Source of the DNA: Ascaris suum
Taxonomy: Eukaryota; Nematoda; Chromadorea; Rhabditida; Ascarididae
Assembly (NCBI GenBank): GCA_013433145.1
Contig: CM024170.1
Coordinates: 9,435,366-9,499,365 of the forward strand
Direction: 5' to 3'
Length of the DNA stretch: 64,000 bases
Shown here: one piece after another, positions 15,516-27,439 of the stretch
Layout of the letters: the number at the start of each line of letters is the position of its first letter
Numbering within the stretch: position 1 is the stretch's first letter
Notes under the pieces: generated by a model
What the model saw: the letters and a program-made list of their open reading frames with translations, nothing else
The model's database searches: none
Told to the model about the DNA's origin: nothing
Made by a program: the position numbers and the translations under genes

Positions 15516-15521
15516 AATAAA
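15516..15521 (+). terminator. Poly(A) signal of the CHP1-like gene
   Basis: A canonical AATAAA lies 280 bases after the stop codon, in a sensible position for the 3' end of the message. Confidence 0.55.
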
Positions 15522-16128
15522 GTGAACAGCGCTTTGAAGCCGCCAAAATTTGGAGAGGGATATCTTAGAAGAAATGTGAAAATTTGGAAATTATGACACA
15601 AGATCATGACAATCTCCCAAAATAGTGGAATAGGGGAGTTTGTGGTTCTGCTTCCTTTTGAACTCCAATGTGGCAAAGATGTGAAGGTTTCAAAAATACC
15701 AAATGATTGCGTCTAGTGGCTTAAAATTCCGCTTTATTTAAATTCCAAGCTCCTTGTATTTTGCTTTTTTGAAGGTTCATGACTTGTAACTTGAGATATC
15801 AAATTTTTCAACCGTCCCGTTTTTCAACTATTGAGCATTGTACATCGATGGGCGGATAGAACATGAGCTCATGGGGAATATATTCTTGGATCAATTTAGA
15901 GTGAGGCAAATCATCGGATTGGAAGTTTACAGCAAACAAAAGTTCAGCAAGAAAGTTAGATAATCAGTAAGAGTACGAGCTCAGAAAGCTGAATTCTGAC
16001 TCTGACCGCTTGGAGTAGGCTAGAAATTGATGCACCCAAAAACATCGCAACTTGCAAGATCGGAATATTATGGTTTATTCTTTCTTCATTTGTTTTCATA
16101 AACACTGCGTGCTTGTTTTGTGAATAAA

Positions 16129-16344
16129 ATGCACCTCGTACATTCCGATTTATTCCTGCTGTTATTTTGCATTCCTTTGCTCTTCTCCACTTGTACTGGA
16201 AAATTTTATTTGTGCGCATGTTCGGGGCGACATATGTGTGCGTTTTGGCAAATTCAAAATGATGAGGGAGTTGATGGTTTAAGAACGCATCTGAGGCAAC
16301 GACACCTTCGAAAGTTTGCCGCTTTTACACCTCTATGCAGGTAA
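16129..16344 (+). CDS. Possible small secreted peptide
   Basis: An ATG frame of 71 residues begins with a good signal-peptide profile (MHLVHSD, then LFLLLFCIPLLFSTCTG) and continues with a cysteine- and basic-rich part (LCACSGRHMCAFW, later RTHLRQRHLRKF). It either stops at TAA right after codon 71 or is spliced there: CTATGCAG|GTAAAG is a reasonable donor. No dibasic amidation site or known peptide family is recognised. No trans-splice acceptor is seen close upstream. T-rich chance frames often mimic signal peptides, so this is only a candidate. Confidence 0.22.
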   Translation: MHLVHSDLFLLLFCIPLLFSTCTGKFYLCACSGRHMCAFWQIQNDEGVDGLRTHLRQRHLRKFAAFTPLCR

Positions 16345-19300
16345 AGAGGAGGGAGTGGGCGACGAGAGTAAGGGAGAGGAGGAGGGGAGCGAGTTCCATC
16401 CACCCCGTTTTCTCATTTGAACAATGCAATTGAGTCGCCACGTCCTTCTAAATCAAATGCGCAATTTTGCTATGTGAATTCCATTTGCGCAGTTTTTATG
16501 CATATAAAAGGTGGGAAAAACTTCGCGCATAAATTCAAAATATTTGTACATAATTTTGTAGAAAAACTTCTGCAAAGTTTATTCACGAACCGCGTTCTCT
16601 ATAAATCTATGGATGCGTATAAAATAGGAGAAGCAACTGACTTGTTGAATAATCGCCAATCAGCCTTACTTTGATTGAACTTTTTGAGAATAACTCACTT
16701 GCTTTTGTAAATGATCGCATCAACAAAAGGCACTAATAATGTGCATCAGATCGAGAGGACACTCGTCGACTGTCAAATATATTTCCGCTGTCCACAATCC
16801 TCTTTTGAAACATATTTCACCTCATTTCAATGTTCGGATTTTTTCTCTAAGGTTTCCTTGAAGTGTTTTTTTTTTTCATAAGGCATTTTAAAAAGCAAAG
16901 GAAATTTTGAGAAGAAAAAGTTTCACAACGGAACGATTTATTTAATATGGAACTTTATAAGAGAATTTGGATGTGGGTGCATAGAAAACGGTGGTAAATA
17001 TTTCATAATGGTCTCTCCTCAATATCATTGAAATGATAGCTCTTTTGAAGCATTTTTCATGCCGCTGGAAAAATTCCACTAAAATGCAAATGCACAATTC
17101 AGTCCGGAAGGTCAAAGGTCACCTATTACAAATTTCACTACGGAAGTGATCGTCGAAAAATCATCATTCAGGGGAAAACAACTATTGTATTCACGTTACT
17201 TTTTTTATGAATAAAGTTAGCACCAAAACATCATCGCTGACCGTTTTCGTTCGTTCCGCTAAGTAATGCAGCGAAACGATAACTGCTTCTTATATACATT
17301 TTGCGAAAATTTTCGCTCAGTACGGACTGGTTTTTGCGGGATATATACCTGTCTATCGGTGAGATTCAACCATTCAACCACAAAACCTATGTCGTGGAAA
17401 GGATTCGTCCCCTAGAGAGAACCAACTTTTAAAATCACTATGAAAGTTGTAATGAATTCTGTGTGATAATCGGTCGAATGTGATTAAAAAATCATTCAAA
17501 AATGCACCTGTATTAGAGTTTGCAAAATCGGTCGGTCATGTAGGAGAAAGCATATTTCACTGTTTTTTTAAAATATCGTTGTAAATAGCCGGTTCGATAG
17601 AGCCTGCAAAATGCTTATTGCGTTTGGATCCCTACCTCCTCCCATATCATCCGGCTGGTCCTTGTATATGCGGGAATTTGCGATGAGAACGTGCCCAATC
17701 AAATAATCTTTGCATTAATGTAGTACGGCATGATTTACAAGCCACCTTAAGCAATAAGCGGTAAAATTCTACGATCATCAAGCAATTCCTTTGCTATTGC
17801 TATTTATGCCCATACGTGTACATATACGCGCATGTGTGTGTCCATCTATCTACTTAGGTGCAGTGTCAGAAATCATTGAAATGACGAAATTTTTTTGCGT
17901 GCACGAAACAGGATGATCTTGAATGCAATATTTTACGTTATTCGTCATCCTCGCGGTAAGTTACGGAAGTTTCAAGGTGGGAAGAAATTGCATTTTCTGT
18001 TTTTCATCTTGTATGAGCCTGACTATAGAAAAATAGAGCTTTGATTGAAAATTTGTGCAAGCGGTCAGCTTGAATAAAATATGAAGAAGGCGTTCCTCTA
18101 AATAAAAAAAGTTTTTGTTGGCAGATTTGATAGGGAATACTCTAGTGAGTGTAATAAAAAAATGCTCTCCATTTGTTATCAACTAATATTATGTGAAATT
18201 TGCATTATTCTTTTCAATATATCACAATACTTCAACTAATTCAATGAAAACTTCCGTTTGTTTATATTTGTGGAATTATTTTTTGATAACCTCCTTGCAA
18301 CATTTTGCACAAGTGTTGCATTTTGTGATAATCGTATGAGTTCATATATGTTTGATGTGTCCATCGTTTAACTGCTTTCAACTTAATACTACTGCATTCG
18401 GATTTTAAGTATGGAAATCCATGAAAATTGGAAGAGCGCCAAGCAATTCGTAAAAAAACTATCATAAAGGATAATATAAGAAATATGTAGAGTTTTCCAA
18501 CTTAAAAGAATGTAAGAATCCAATGTGAAACAACGAAAAAGCAGTTGCTCACTCGAAAGGTATGGTGCGGTAATTGCAGTTGTTCACAAGATAGCACCAC
18601 TCTAACAAGACGGTACTACCTGTTCAGATTATTTTCATATATTTCGCTGGTTCTATCCACCGTTCTTTCCCCGTTTCTCGTTTGTCAAAATATGAAGAAT
18701 GTGTTGCAACATTAGAACGCCCTATAACTTTTGCAGTCAAACTCTTCTACTGCTGTCGATACCAAATGAAACGTTTTCTCATTCGACACTTATCAACTAA
18801 AGAAACGTTGGCAATATTTTACGTGCTGATAAGAAACACAAATAAATAATTTCATACAGCTGTGTAATTAAATCAATCGAAAACGAAGGTTCTTCGCAAA
18901 AATAAAAATGGCCAAATAGGAGGCCAAAGTTCAGGACGCTGACTTCCAGCATCCACTAATCGTCCTCGATGCTTAAATACATAAAAGGTTGATCCCAATG
19001 ACTCGTTCAAGGTAAAGTCTGCGTTTAATGTATGAGCACAAGCACTTTAGAGAAGTGAACTATCATGGATGCGAGAATAACGCCATGTAATATACATGTA
19101 GATGAAGGCTAGTGCCACGTTGGATGCTGTCAACAGCATTCATACCACCCCCACCTCCCTCCTTTCCCCCTCAGGCTCAATTTTTTTTTGGGCTCCATGA
19201 ATTGATAGATATATGCGAGGCATTCTCTTACGACAGTATGCAACTATCAGCCGTGTGGATATGGAAAAGAAAACTGACAACTTTGTAAAGGGCTAAGAAA

Positions 19301-20051
19301 TTATAAGCGTCTGATGCTGTGTGATAAGAAGAGTGATCGGAAATATTCTTGTTTGTCGTTGTTCGCCTAATCTCATTGGCGACATTTAAGAAAAGTCGAA
19401 ATGCTCCAAAAATTTGCAAAAAGCTCTTTAATTTTGTGAGACAAGAATTTGCATAAAACTTTACAATTTTACCAAGGAAATTAGCAGAAAAATTCAGAGA
19501 ATTGGCAAAGAATTCAATTAATTTAACAACTTTGTAACGAATACTATCTTATAGATCGTCAATAGAGAGTTGAAAAGTTCATCGAATTCAAATTATTCTA
19601 TGAAAAAACATTTAGTGATGGAGGAAATATATTAAGCTTGTGGGAAGAAAACACTTTTTTGTTTTTCTTCAGAAAAATATCGTGTAAAGTTTCATTACAA
19701 TAGAAATTTGATGTCTAATGTGGAATGAAATTTTAGCTCCATTTTTGAATATTGCCAACAAGATTGTTATTAATAAACTATTGCTAAGAGAAATCATGAC
19801 TAGGAAGTACGCAGAATGAATATTCTGGGATATTAAACAAGTACTCAATAGTGCAAGAGAAAAAAAACCTGCATCATTTCTATTCATAAAATTTTGATCA
19901 TATTACTCGATGAATGCCATATTAATTTTATTGGAGACGAACATTAGCATATATGTAAATAGATTTTGCCACACCGTCACAGACGTGTCATCAAAGTGCA
20001 CTCGGGAAAGTCGGAAATCCTCAAACCTATCAAATGGTAGATGTAACACAT

Positions 20052-20167
20052 GTGTCATACGTATAGCGCTAGCGAAAGAGATATGCGACTGAAAAAAAAT
20101 GAGAAATATATAAAGAAATAACGCATAATCTCCATGCGTATGACGTGGGGCCTTCTACGTATGACAC
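20052..20167. repeat. Short inverted repeat, 12-base arms
   Basis: GTGTCATACGTA (20052-20063) is the exact reverse complement of 20156-20167. A third related copy (GCGTATGACGT) lies between them near 20136. This could be the remains of a small DNA transposon, or chance in a short dyad-rich patch. Confidence 0.4.
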
Positions 20168-20547
20168 GTGAATGCCTTACGCTTGATTTGCTCACGATGC
20201 AGGCCAATAATGTTAATAGACGAGATTTCCTAGAAACGTGAACACGTGATTCATCTCCAATGTGGTCGATTGAAGAAAGCGTAAACTTCAAATAATGCAA
20301 TTTTCATAGAAAACCACTCACCATAAAACCACAACAAAAACGCCGCATTTATATTTGTTGATCTCTTAGTGATATATTTTTAACAGGCGCTTCAAGACGG
20401 GTGCATCTCCATCTCAAAACCTGTTAACAGTGCCTCCTTTGCGGTTAACGCAGGAGAAGAAAAACGATGGAGATCGACTGTATTCATTGTGGTGTTGAGG
20501 AATCGTGCGCTTCTCCTCAGCGACGACATGGGAATGATGTGGAATAG

Positions 20548-20820
20548 GTGCCAGAAATACTGAACGAGCTAAACTTCAACGGAGTTCCACCTGAGGTGTT
20601 TAGAACGGGAGTGATCAACCCCGATAAGGGTCGTCCAGTGAAGATTGTTTTCAGCAGTGGTCATCATGTAATTCATGCACTTCCTCAGAGCCGTTTATTG
20701 AAAGGTCCATTTAAGTTTTCTTCCGTCTATATTCGCCCGTCTTACTCAGCTGAGACCCATAAAGAGCTCTTTACGAAGCGTACCCAACGAGATTTTATAC
20801 TGTTTATAATGTGTGGTTAA
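20548..20820 (+). pseudogene. LINE ORF1 remnant
   Basis: A 90-residue frame with ILNELNFNGVPPEVFRTG followed by GRPVKIVFSSGHHVIHAL and VYIRPSYSAETHKEL. This pattern is typical of the nucleic-acid-binding ORF1 protein of CR1-like elements. It ends in TAA at 20818-20820, and an in-frame stop precedes the first ATG. Confidence 0.7.
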
Positions 20821-21171
20821 GCGTGGCACAGCTTTGCCCAGAAACCAGTCATTGAATACTACCTTGGCCCAATCGGGGGAGCAGGCACAGGAGACAGGAA
20901 TTTAAAAACCTCTTTCTTGCCTCCACTTCCACTTCCCCCTCTGGAACTACTCCCCCAATTGCACCAACACTTTCGGGTTAAAATGCATGACTTAAAATTG
21001 ATAGCTGACAGCGCAGCTCCTTGATGTAATAATCATTTCAGAAACATGGCTATCGAATTCATTCCCGACTCTTTCCCTTCAATCTGCCTTCAAAGTTTTC
21101 AGGTGTGATCGCGCCCTAACCAAAAAGGAGGTGGCGGTGCAGCGATTCTTGTACGTTTCGGTCTGAACGTT

Positions 21172-21818
21172 ATGCTAAATGAAAGCATGCCCTTTTCTCC
21201 AGAGTGCGAGCTGCTTTATGCTGATTCTGCGAGTGTCAAAATGTCTCATTTAATTGTTGCTTACCGACCTCCCTACTGCACAGCCTCTGAAACAGAGGAA
21301 TTTCTTGGGGTCACAGGTCATCTGTGTACGACCAACGTGCCATGTATTGTTGTCGGAGATTTTAACGCTTGTTCTAATGTTGACGGCATTGCCTGTTTGT
21401 CCAGCTCCTTTGAGGCATTCCTTCGTCAGTGTAGCCTAGCGCAATTGGTCAACGGCACAAACCGCGTGCGGATAATATGCTCGACCTTCTCCTCACTAAC
21501 GATTTGACCCTTGTAAACGAGGCAAACATATACGAAAACTTTTCCACAAGTAATCACGCCAGCATACATTTCGAAATAATGATCAAGCCACCAGTTTTTG
21601 CACCCTACAGTTACAGAAATTTTCGAGGATGTGAACAGATTAAGGCTAGTGCAATGATCGCTGGCATTAACTGCGACGGGTACTTTTCCGATTATCTAGA
21701 TATTGAGGAAATATATAAGCGTTTCGTCGATTTCTTCGATCATATTTCTGATGTCTGCGTCCCGTTACTGAAGATGCGATCAATCACGCATCACTGCCCA
21801 AATACCTCCTGCGAATGA
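21172..21818 (+). pseudogene. LINE endonuclease domain remnant
   Basis: Apurinic-endonuclease-like sequence split over two frames, with a frameshift near 21480-21505. The first part carries LIVAYRPPY and CIVVGDFNAC. The second carries LLLTNDLTLVNE and STSNHASIHFEI. The aspartate of the usual SDH motif is missing. Confidence 0.75.
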
Positions 21819-22119
21819 AAGCTAAAAGCCACTTTCCTATGGCTCGATCGCCACAAACCAGGCGGTCAAGAAGCATTCTCAATGTGCGCGAAATATTTTC
21901 ACCGAGGTTGTCAACAATTCGCAAAAAATCACGAAAAGCGTTTGATATTTCCTGGAAATAACAAGTTTTTCTCTAAATACGTCAATGGAAAGTTGAACAT
22001 TCGCAAGATATATGCGTTTTGAAGGACGCTGATTTAGTTGTGGACGATCCCGTTAAGTGCAGTCCGTGACTTTTTCTGTGATATTTTCAAAGAAGACGAC
22101 AGGTTTCTCTCCAGTTTCC

Positions 22120-23365
22120 CCTCTAGAACCAATCAGCGGTAGCCGCAGTAAAGGTGACCGTAGAATCTGTGAAGAAGGCCATTGATAAATTAAGCGAAAA
22201 GGTCTCGCTTACCCCCGACGGCATACCTTTCTTCATAAAGAGCACGGCGAGCACTATCTCAGCTCCTCTTAGTCGTATTTTCGAAAGAAATATCTCCTGC
22301 TTCTCCATCCCGTGCCTTTAGAAAACTGCATTTATCACTCCCCTATTAAAAATGTTCCCTCCAACCTGCATTCAGAATTCCCTACCGATTAGCCTTACTT
22401 CCTCAGTGTGTAAGGTAATGAAGAACTGTAACGGAAAAAGTGGGGGTTCACTTCCCAGCCGTCCTCATAAAATCAGTTGTGTTCCTCAAGGGAGTGTCCT
22501 TGGTGCGCTGCTGTTCACACTGTATATATATGACATATCCGATAACCTATTGAGTGTCTGCAAACTGTTCGCAGATGGTCTGAAAATATATCGCCCTTTG
22601 CATGACCCCGCCATCGGTTTTCATATTCTGCAAAGTGCCCTCAATATCCTTGGCGAATGGTGAAAATCTTGGCAGCTAGATGTTTCTTTTGGGAAATGCT
22701 GAAGTATCATCACGAGTGCTTCCTACGGTCACGACGGAGTCCGCGATCTTCGGATTAAGATATGTCCTGATTTACACTGGAATCTGCACTGCACTGAAAC
22801 TGCTGCGAAAGCGTTAAGGGTGGCCAACTGCATTCTGCGTACTTTGCAACACAAATGCATTGAACATTACCGTAAAGCGTACGTTGTGTACTGCCCTCCT
22901 ATTTTGAAATATTGTACGCAAGTCTGGTCATCACATCTTTTAAGTGATATAAATATTATGGACAATGTGCAAAAATGTTATACGCGTACAGCATTCCGTA
23001 AATTGTTCGTTGGGCCATATACACCCGATTATGAGGCCCAGGCTAAAGGTATTTGATCTTGAACCGCTGGAGTACTGTCGGCTGAAATTTGATCTCGCCC
23101 TTTGCTTCAAAATCGTCAGAGGTTTTTCCGTTGTGCCACTGGAAATCCTTTCAGGCTCCCGAATCAGTATAAGCGTCGACCACACGATTATCAATTAGGG
23201 CGCAAAACCTGTTCTGCCAACAGCGTCCTTTACAATTTTCGGTTTAGAGTTGTCCGCATTTGGAATCAGCTGCCTCGTAAGATGGCAGAATCACAAAACC
23301 TTTCAATATTTATGAGTCGCCTCGAACCAATAGACCTAAGAACAACCACCCATCTGGTGAACTGA
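22120..23365 (+). pseudogene. LINE reverse transcriptase and C-terminal remnant
   Basis: Starts with the RT entry region (VESVKKAIDKLSEKV, LTPDGIPFF) and is broken by a stop after the ISCFSIPCL segment. It resumes with VPQGSVLGALLFTLYIYDI and KLFADGLKIY, stops at the end of ILGEW, and ends with the typical distal block RIWNQLPRK. The second catalytic aspartate of FADD is glycine. Confidence 0.8.
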
Positions 23366-23644
23366 TTCCGTTGGTACTCTATTTGATCTCACTTCGATCT
23401 CCCATTTCCGTCCTTATGACCTTTGTATATTTCTTCTCTTGCCATTCTTGTGTTATTATAGCTATGTGTACATAACCGTTGAACATGTTGTTTTCCCATG
23501 TTCATTGCTGCTATATTCGCGTGTGTCTTTGTTTTATGATTCGCTGCAATGTTTGTACTCCATTGCTTGTCGCAGTTTTCTTCATTCAATTTATTCTTAT
23601 TTGAATAAAGATTCCTCATTTTCTAGCTCTTGAGTTATCGCCAA

Positions 23645-23760
23645 GACTGTTGCTGCTCTTATGTATCAAATGTCTATTCGCCTAAACTGCAGCTTTGTGA
23701 ACGTTTTGCTCTTTCTTGCTGTTCATACTCACATACCCACTTAGGGACGCTGAAAAGTGA
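23645..23760 (+). mobile_element. LINE 3' tail fragment of a second family
   Basis: About 110 bases match the 3' end of the fragment at 27971-28060: shared blocks ACTGTTGCTG, CTAAA-TGCAGCTTTG and GAACGT. It lies directly downstream of the unrelated LINE ending near 23620, so two insertions abut. CAAATGTCTATTCGCCT here mimics the CHP1 C-terminal motif but is tail sequence. Confidence 0.6.
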
Positions 23761-24750
23761 TCTAGTTAAAAAAGTAGACCGGGTGTCAGCTGAGTCCTAA
23801 CAAGAGGAGACAAGCTGCCGAGAAATCCGCTTTTATATTGTTCTCAATCGAACAACAAATTACATAAAGAACTAAAAAACAAACTTGAGACACAGCGCTT
23901 GCAAATCATAATAAACCTTTGTGTTTCTGCGAATTTTCTGGGAAGGAGGATTCATTTTCTAGGGTTTATTCGCCGTAATGAGACCACCGAACATGAGATG
24001 CATCGGAATCCTCCTCCCCCTCCCCCCCCATTCCCCTTTTGAATTTTGACGGCTATAGATGGAAGATTTGTATGTCGATAACTGAATGAACTACAGGATG
24101 CTATACTATGATATGAATGATATCCATGAAAAATCTCTACCTCCAGCGGCTCTCGAGACAGTACTACCAGACAGAGAATTACATGCAAGCAATACATGCA
24201 TGCACAAATGTGAGCTCACCGCAACTCCCCACTGCAAGCGATAAGAGAACTTGCAAATTCAGCAATAAATTTTCAGCTGTTAGAAATAAATTCAACGCCT
24301 TAAAATGATTGTTTTAGTAACAAAATTGGCTTGACTCCAGGAAAATTGCTCATTATTTATTAATAGAAGACAAACGTCAGAGAACTTTCATGCGTGATTT
24401 TGATGCGGTTTTTTGGAATTCGGAAGGTGTTTGGGGATGGTTTGTTTTATGAGCCCTCGCGGTTTTCTAGGACATGGTTATAGCTGTTGTTGCGTTTGTG
24501 CATATCTATGTATTTTTACGGTATCCATGCGGTAATTTTAAACTGAAGACCGCTAAAGTCACAGTTATGAATATAGTGGATGTGATTGGACCACTCTACA
24601 TCGCAGCTCAGTTTTTATTTTGCAAGAAACACGTAGGCAGGTATATATGAATAAAAGTCCGCATGTACTTCACAACCGTTGGTGTTTCATCTTCTGTCGG
24701 CCGAATTGCAATCTCACAATCGATGTCATCGGAAAAACGATCAGTTCGTG
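23761..24750. other. No gene recognised
   Basis: Contains a C-rich tract at about 24010-24035 and scattered short frames only. Nothing with splice-site support was found. Confidence 0.5.
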
Positions 24751-24865
24751 AAAAAGTTTTCTCGAAGGTACGTTAATTTAAATATGAATGAATTATTTGC
24801 TGGGTTTTATTATTTGTTCAATGGTTGGTTTGATGGAAGGCATTGCAGAATCAAATATCGCCATA
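24751..24865. repeat. Dispersed repeat, copy A
   Basis: One of three diverged copies of an unnamed interspersed repeat (see 29707-29870 and 33641-33800). The shared core is TTTTATTATTTGTT, then an ATGG...GGTTGGTTTGATG block and a GGAA.TTGCAG block. This copy lacks about 12 bases between the first two blocks. Confidence 0.6.
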
Positions 24866-25038
24866 TTATCTTTCTTCGACCCTTCTATTCTGTAGGTGCG
24901 GTAGAGAGGTGCTTAAGTGCGCAAGTTCTTATTTATACTCTCACCGAGAACACATGGTTCATGCAGCATTGGAAACTTCTCGTCGCTCACGTGAAATGTG
25001 TTACCTGCACGCATCATCAGCACCTATGCCGACCTCCG

Positions 25039-25204
25039 CTTCTTCCCACCTGTGGCATCCACATACAGTTGATGGTTCATACAGAACATGTTGGATGCGC
25101 CTATCATTTCCGCTTCATCTGATACCAATTCCTTCTCCACTCTCCATGACATCCACTTTGAATGATGATTTATATAAAACATGTTAGGGGTGTCTGTCTT
25201 TTCC
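25039..25204. repeat. Diverged tandem duplication, about 72-base units
   Basis: Unit 1 (about 25039-25111) and unit 2 (about 25132-25204) align along their length: CTTCTTCCCAC/CTTCTCCAC, CATCCAC, GATGGTTCATACAGAACATGTT/GATGATTTATATAAAACATGTT, then TTTCC. On the minus strand each unit reads a similar peptide (NMFYINHHSKW and NMFCMNHQLYV). No gene is recognised. Confidence 0.55.
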
Positions 25205-27300
25205 ATTTGATGCAGCCTTTATCGGCTCTGGTCGTCTCTTTCCCTCAACCAGCATGTCGGGGACGGCTTTAAGGAGACGTGTAGTCAATGAAGCACAGTT
25301 TTTTTGGATAATTGGAGGATTAACAAGCGATGGGATGATTGACTGTTAGTGACGAAAGACTGATATCGAAGCGAATAAATCTCCCGCATATCTCAACTCA
25401 GTTTTTACTGGAACATGGAAACACAAGTTAAGGGAGGAATTCAGATTTTAAAGAGCAAAAGTTATAGATGTGCATTTTTAATGCGAGTCGTAGGCTGTTG
25501 GCCCCGATCTTTGCATGGATAGCCGTCATAGAGGGGTTGCATGTTGCGTCCCCGCTCCCTCACTCCGCTCCACCCCTCTACTTTCGCCGTTTCTTATGCG
25601 TTGTTCAAGAAAAAACGAAAATCGCGTCCAGTCAAACAGTATCACCGAAGCAACACTGAAACACTCTTGCATCGAAGGCTTTTTCACTGAGCCTTCAGAA
25701 GCGGAAGTTCTCTTAAATTTTTGCACGGAAGTTTTCTTGATCTATATGTGCTCAAGTATAAGCAAGTTCGGCTCATTTTGAAGCACAAATGCGGCAGGAA
25801 AATTTCGATTGTCTGAAATGAAAACAAGTTTTTTTTTCAGTCCTACTTGGCCTGGGAAATGCAAAATGGGTATACTTTCTGTTACACATCCCCCTCCCCC
25901 AGTGGTTGCATTCTATGAAAGTTTTAATACGGAGAGTGTAGAGCCTTCGTATAATACCATCCTCATCGGTGAAGTAGGATGTCAAGCTTCGGTAGCTGGA
26001 CTATCGAGCTTGCACATCAAACTCCTCCATTCATGATGTGGGATGGATGGGCAATATTTATTGATGAATATATTTGCAAATCGAGTGGAAAGCTATAGCA
26101 AACCAGTATTACTGCCATTCGCTGATATGTTAGCAGCAGTTTTAAAAGTACGAATGCTTATTATTTAGTTGATCATTTTTTATTGTGCAACCGCATTGCG
26201 TCAGTTGTTGCAAATTAGGTTACAGTCGGGTGGTACTTATGCATTATCGTTGCCTTCCCATTTTCCACCTCCATCTCATGTCCCTTCTCCTCCGTTAGAA
26301 GGTTGCAGATCAAAGCCTATGAGCGTTAATATTATATCTCATGCGCCCAGTTGTTTTCCCGCGACCGTTATTTCAGCTGCAAGTCTTCGACTTTTCAGCT
26401 AGATATTCAAATTCGTCATTAAGCAGACTGCGATAAATTCACATTGCATTTTTTCTTTCTCTTCTGTTGTATAATAGTGAAGATCGGCTTTTCAGTTACT
26501 AGCGCAGCTGCTGATTTTAATTCGGCTAGCACGTTTACATCCTTGTGAGCTTTAATGTCTAGATATATTGCCGTCTGTAACGCCAATCGTTAATGTGTGC
26601 GGTGTGTGGAATATTACACTGGTCTAGAAGCTAGCTGTACGTCTTGCAGGGAGCGAGCGCTCTGAAAAATCTGCGTGATGTTGGCTGTGCAAAGAATGCT
26701 CGAACCAAGTCACCTCCCGTTGCTTCACATTAACAAAAGAACCGAAGTGAAAGATAACTCAAGTCCAGATGTTTTCGCAACCGAAATATGGGCGCCTTCG
26801 GAATGAATTTTCACATTCATCGCGCTCACTTTTTTCTCGAATAATTTTTCTTCGTTTGCTTTGCGCTTAAGCTAATTGAGAGTCCAACCAGTCGAACCCT
26901 TAATGTGCGAAAATTTAACTCTCTCATGCACATCAGTAGATAACTACACAACAGTATATGCAAATAACTAGTAGCTGTTAATTCCGGAAATGCACGCAAG
27001 CGGGAGAATGAATCTACGGTGTTTTATTATCGCTTCTCTCGTTATTTAAATTTGGCTTTCTTGTGTTGGCAGTTGCAGTACTTTAGTACTTTCCAAAAAT
27101 TTTGCATTTGCATGTATGAGTAGTAGAATGATTTTACGTATATTACTAGTTATCTTGCAGCAAAGCGGTTCATAGGATTCACTGATTCACGGAATAATGC
27201 CAGTGCACGTCAAGGTGAGTGGTGGATGCTTCCGGTTATTACTGCCTACCGATTTTTTATATTTGTTAGCGACCGGTGACTTGAGGAATATCGTCACTGT
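25205..27300. other. No gene recognised
   Basis: Contains only chance-length frames. No exon chain, RNA gene or element was identified. Confidence 0.5.
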
Positions 27301-27305
27301 TTGGA

Positions 27306-27321
27306 GGGGGGGGGGGGGGGG
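27306..27321. repeat. Poly(G) tract, 16 bases
   Basis: A run of 16 G, able to form G-quadruplex DNA. It is one of five such G or C tracts in the window. Confidence 0.95.
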
Positions 27322-27439
27322 TGGGAAAAGGACATATCTATTGAACGAATGAGTGCGAAAAGCATTTTCAACGTGCCGGGACGAATTCATCGCACCGAAT
27401 CGACTCTAAACGTCACTGCAGGTTGCGATATCTCATTAT

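Larger units (their letters stand above)
15522..20394. other. Gene-poor stretch between CHP1-like gene and LINE
   Basis: Mostly AT-rich sequence without a convincing coding chain. The only item worth separate mention is the possible small secreted peptide at 16129-16344. Confidence 0.5.
20395..23620 (+). mobile_element. Degenerate CR1/Jockey-type non-LTR retrotransposon (LINE)
   Basis: Fragments of a complete LINE lie in order. An ORF1-like piece (about 20440-20820, with VFRTG...RPVKIVFSS and VYIRPS) comes first. Next is an endonuclease domain (about 21000-21600) with VAYRPP, VVGDFNAC and a degenerate SNH replacing the SDH motif. The reverse transcriptase (about 22120-22660) has LTPDGIPFF, PISLTSSVCKVM, VPQGSVLGALLF and LFADGLKIY. 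A C-terminal region ends RVVRIWNQLPRKM...FMSRLE, with a stop at 23363-23365. The catalytic FADD box reads FADG, and several frameshifts and stops break every ORF, so the copy is dead. The 3' end has AATAAAG near 23607. Members of this clade copy themselves by target-primed reverse transcription. Confidence 0.88.

Noticed and set aside
15079..15517. Overlapping frames of 93 and 123 codons, one with a signal-peptide-like start
   Set aside because: They overlap the true terminal exon of the CHP1-like gene (15183-15236) in the wrong frames, plus its 3' UTR.
18736..18840. Frame with QMKRFLIRHL resembling the CHP1 C-terminus
   Set aside because: Wrong splice phase; the correct terminal exon was found at 15183.
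23665..23690. YQMSIRLN resembling the CHP1 C-terminal motif QKMSIRFL
   Set aside because: The bases belong to a LINE 3' tail that is repeated at 27971-28060.
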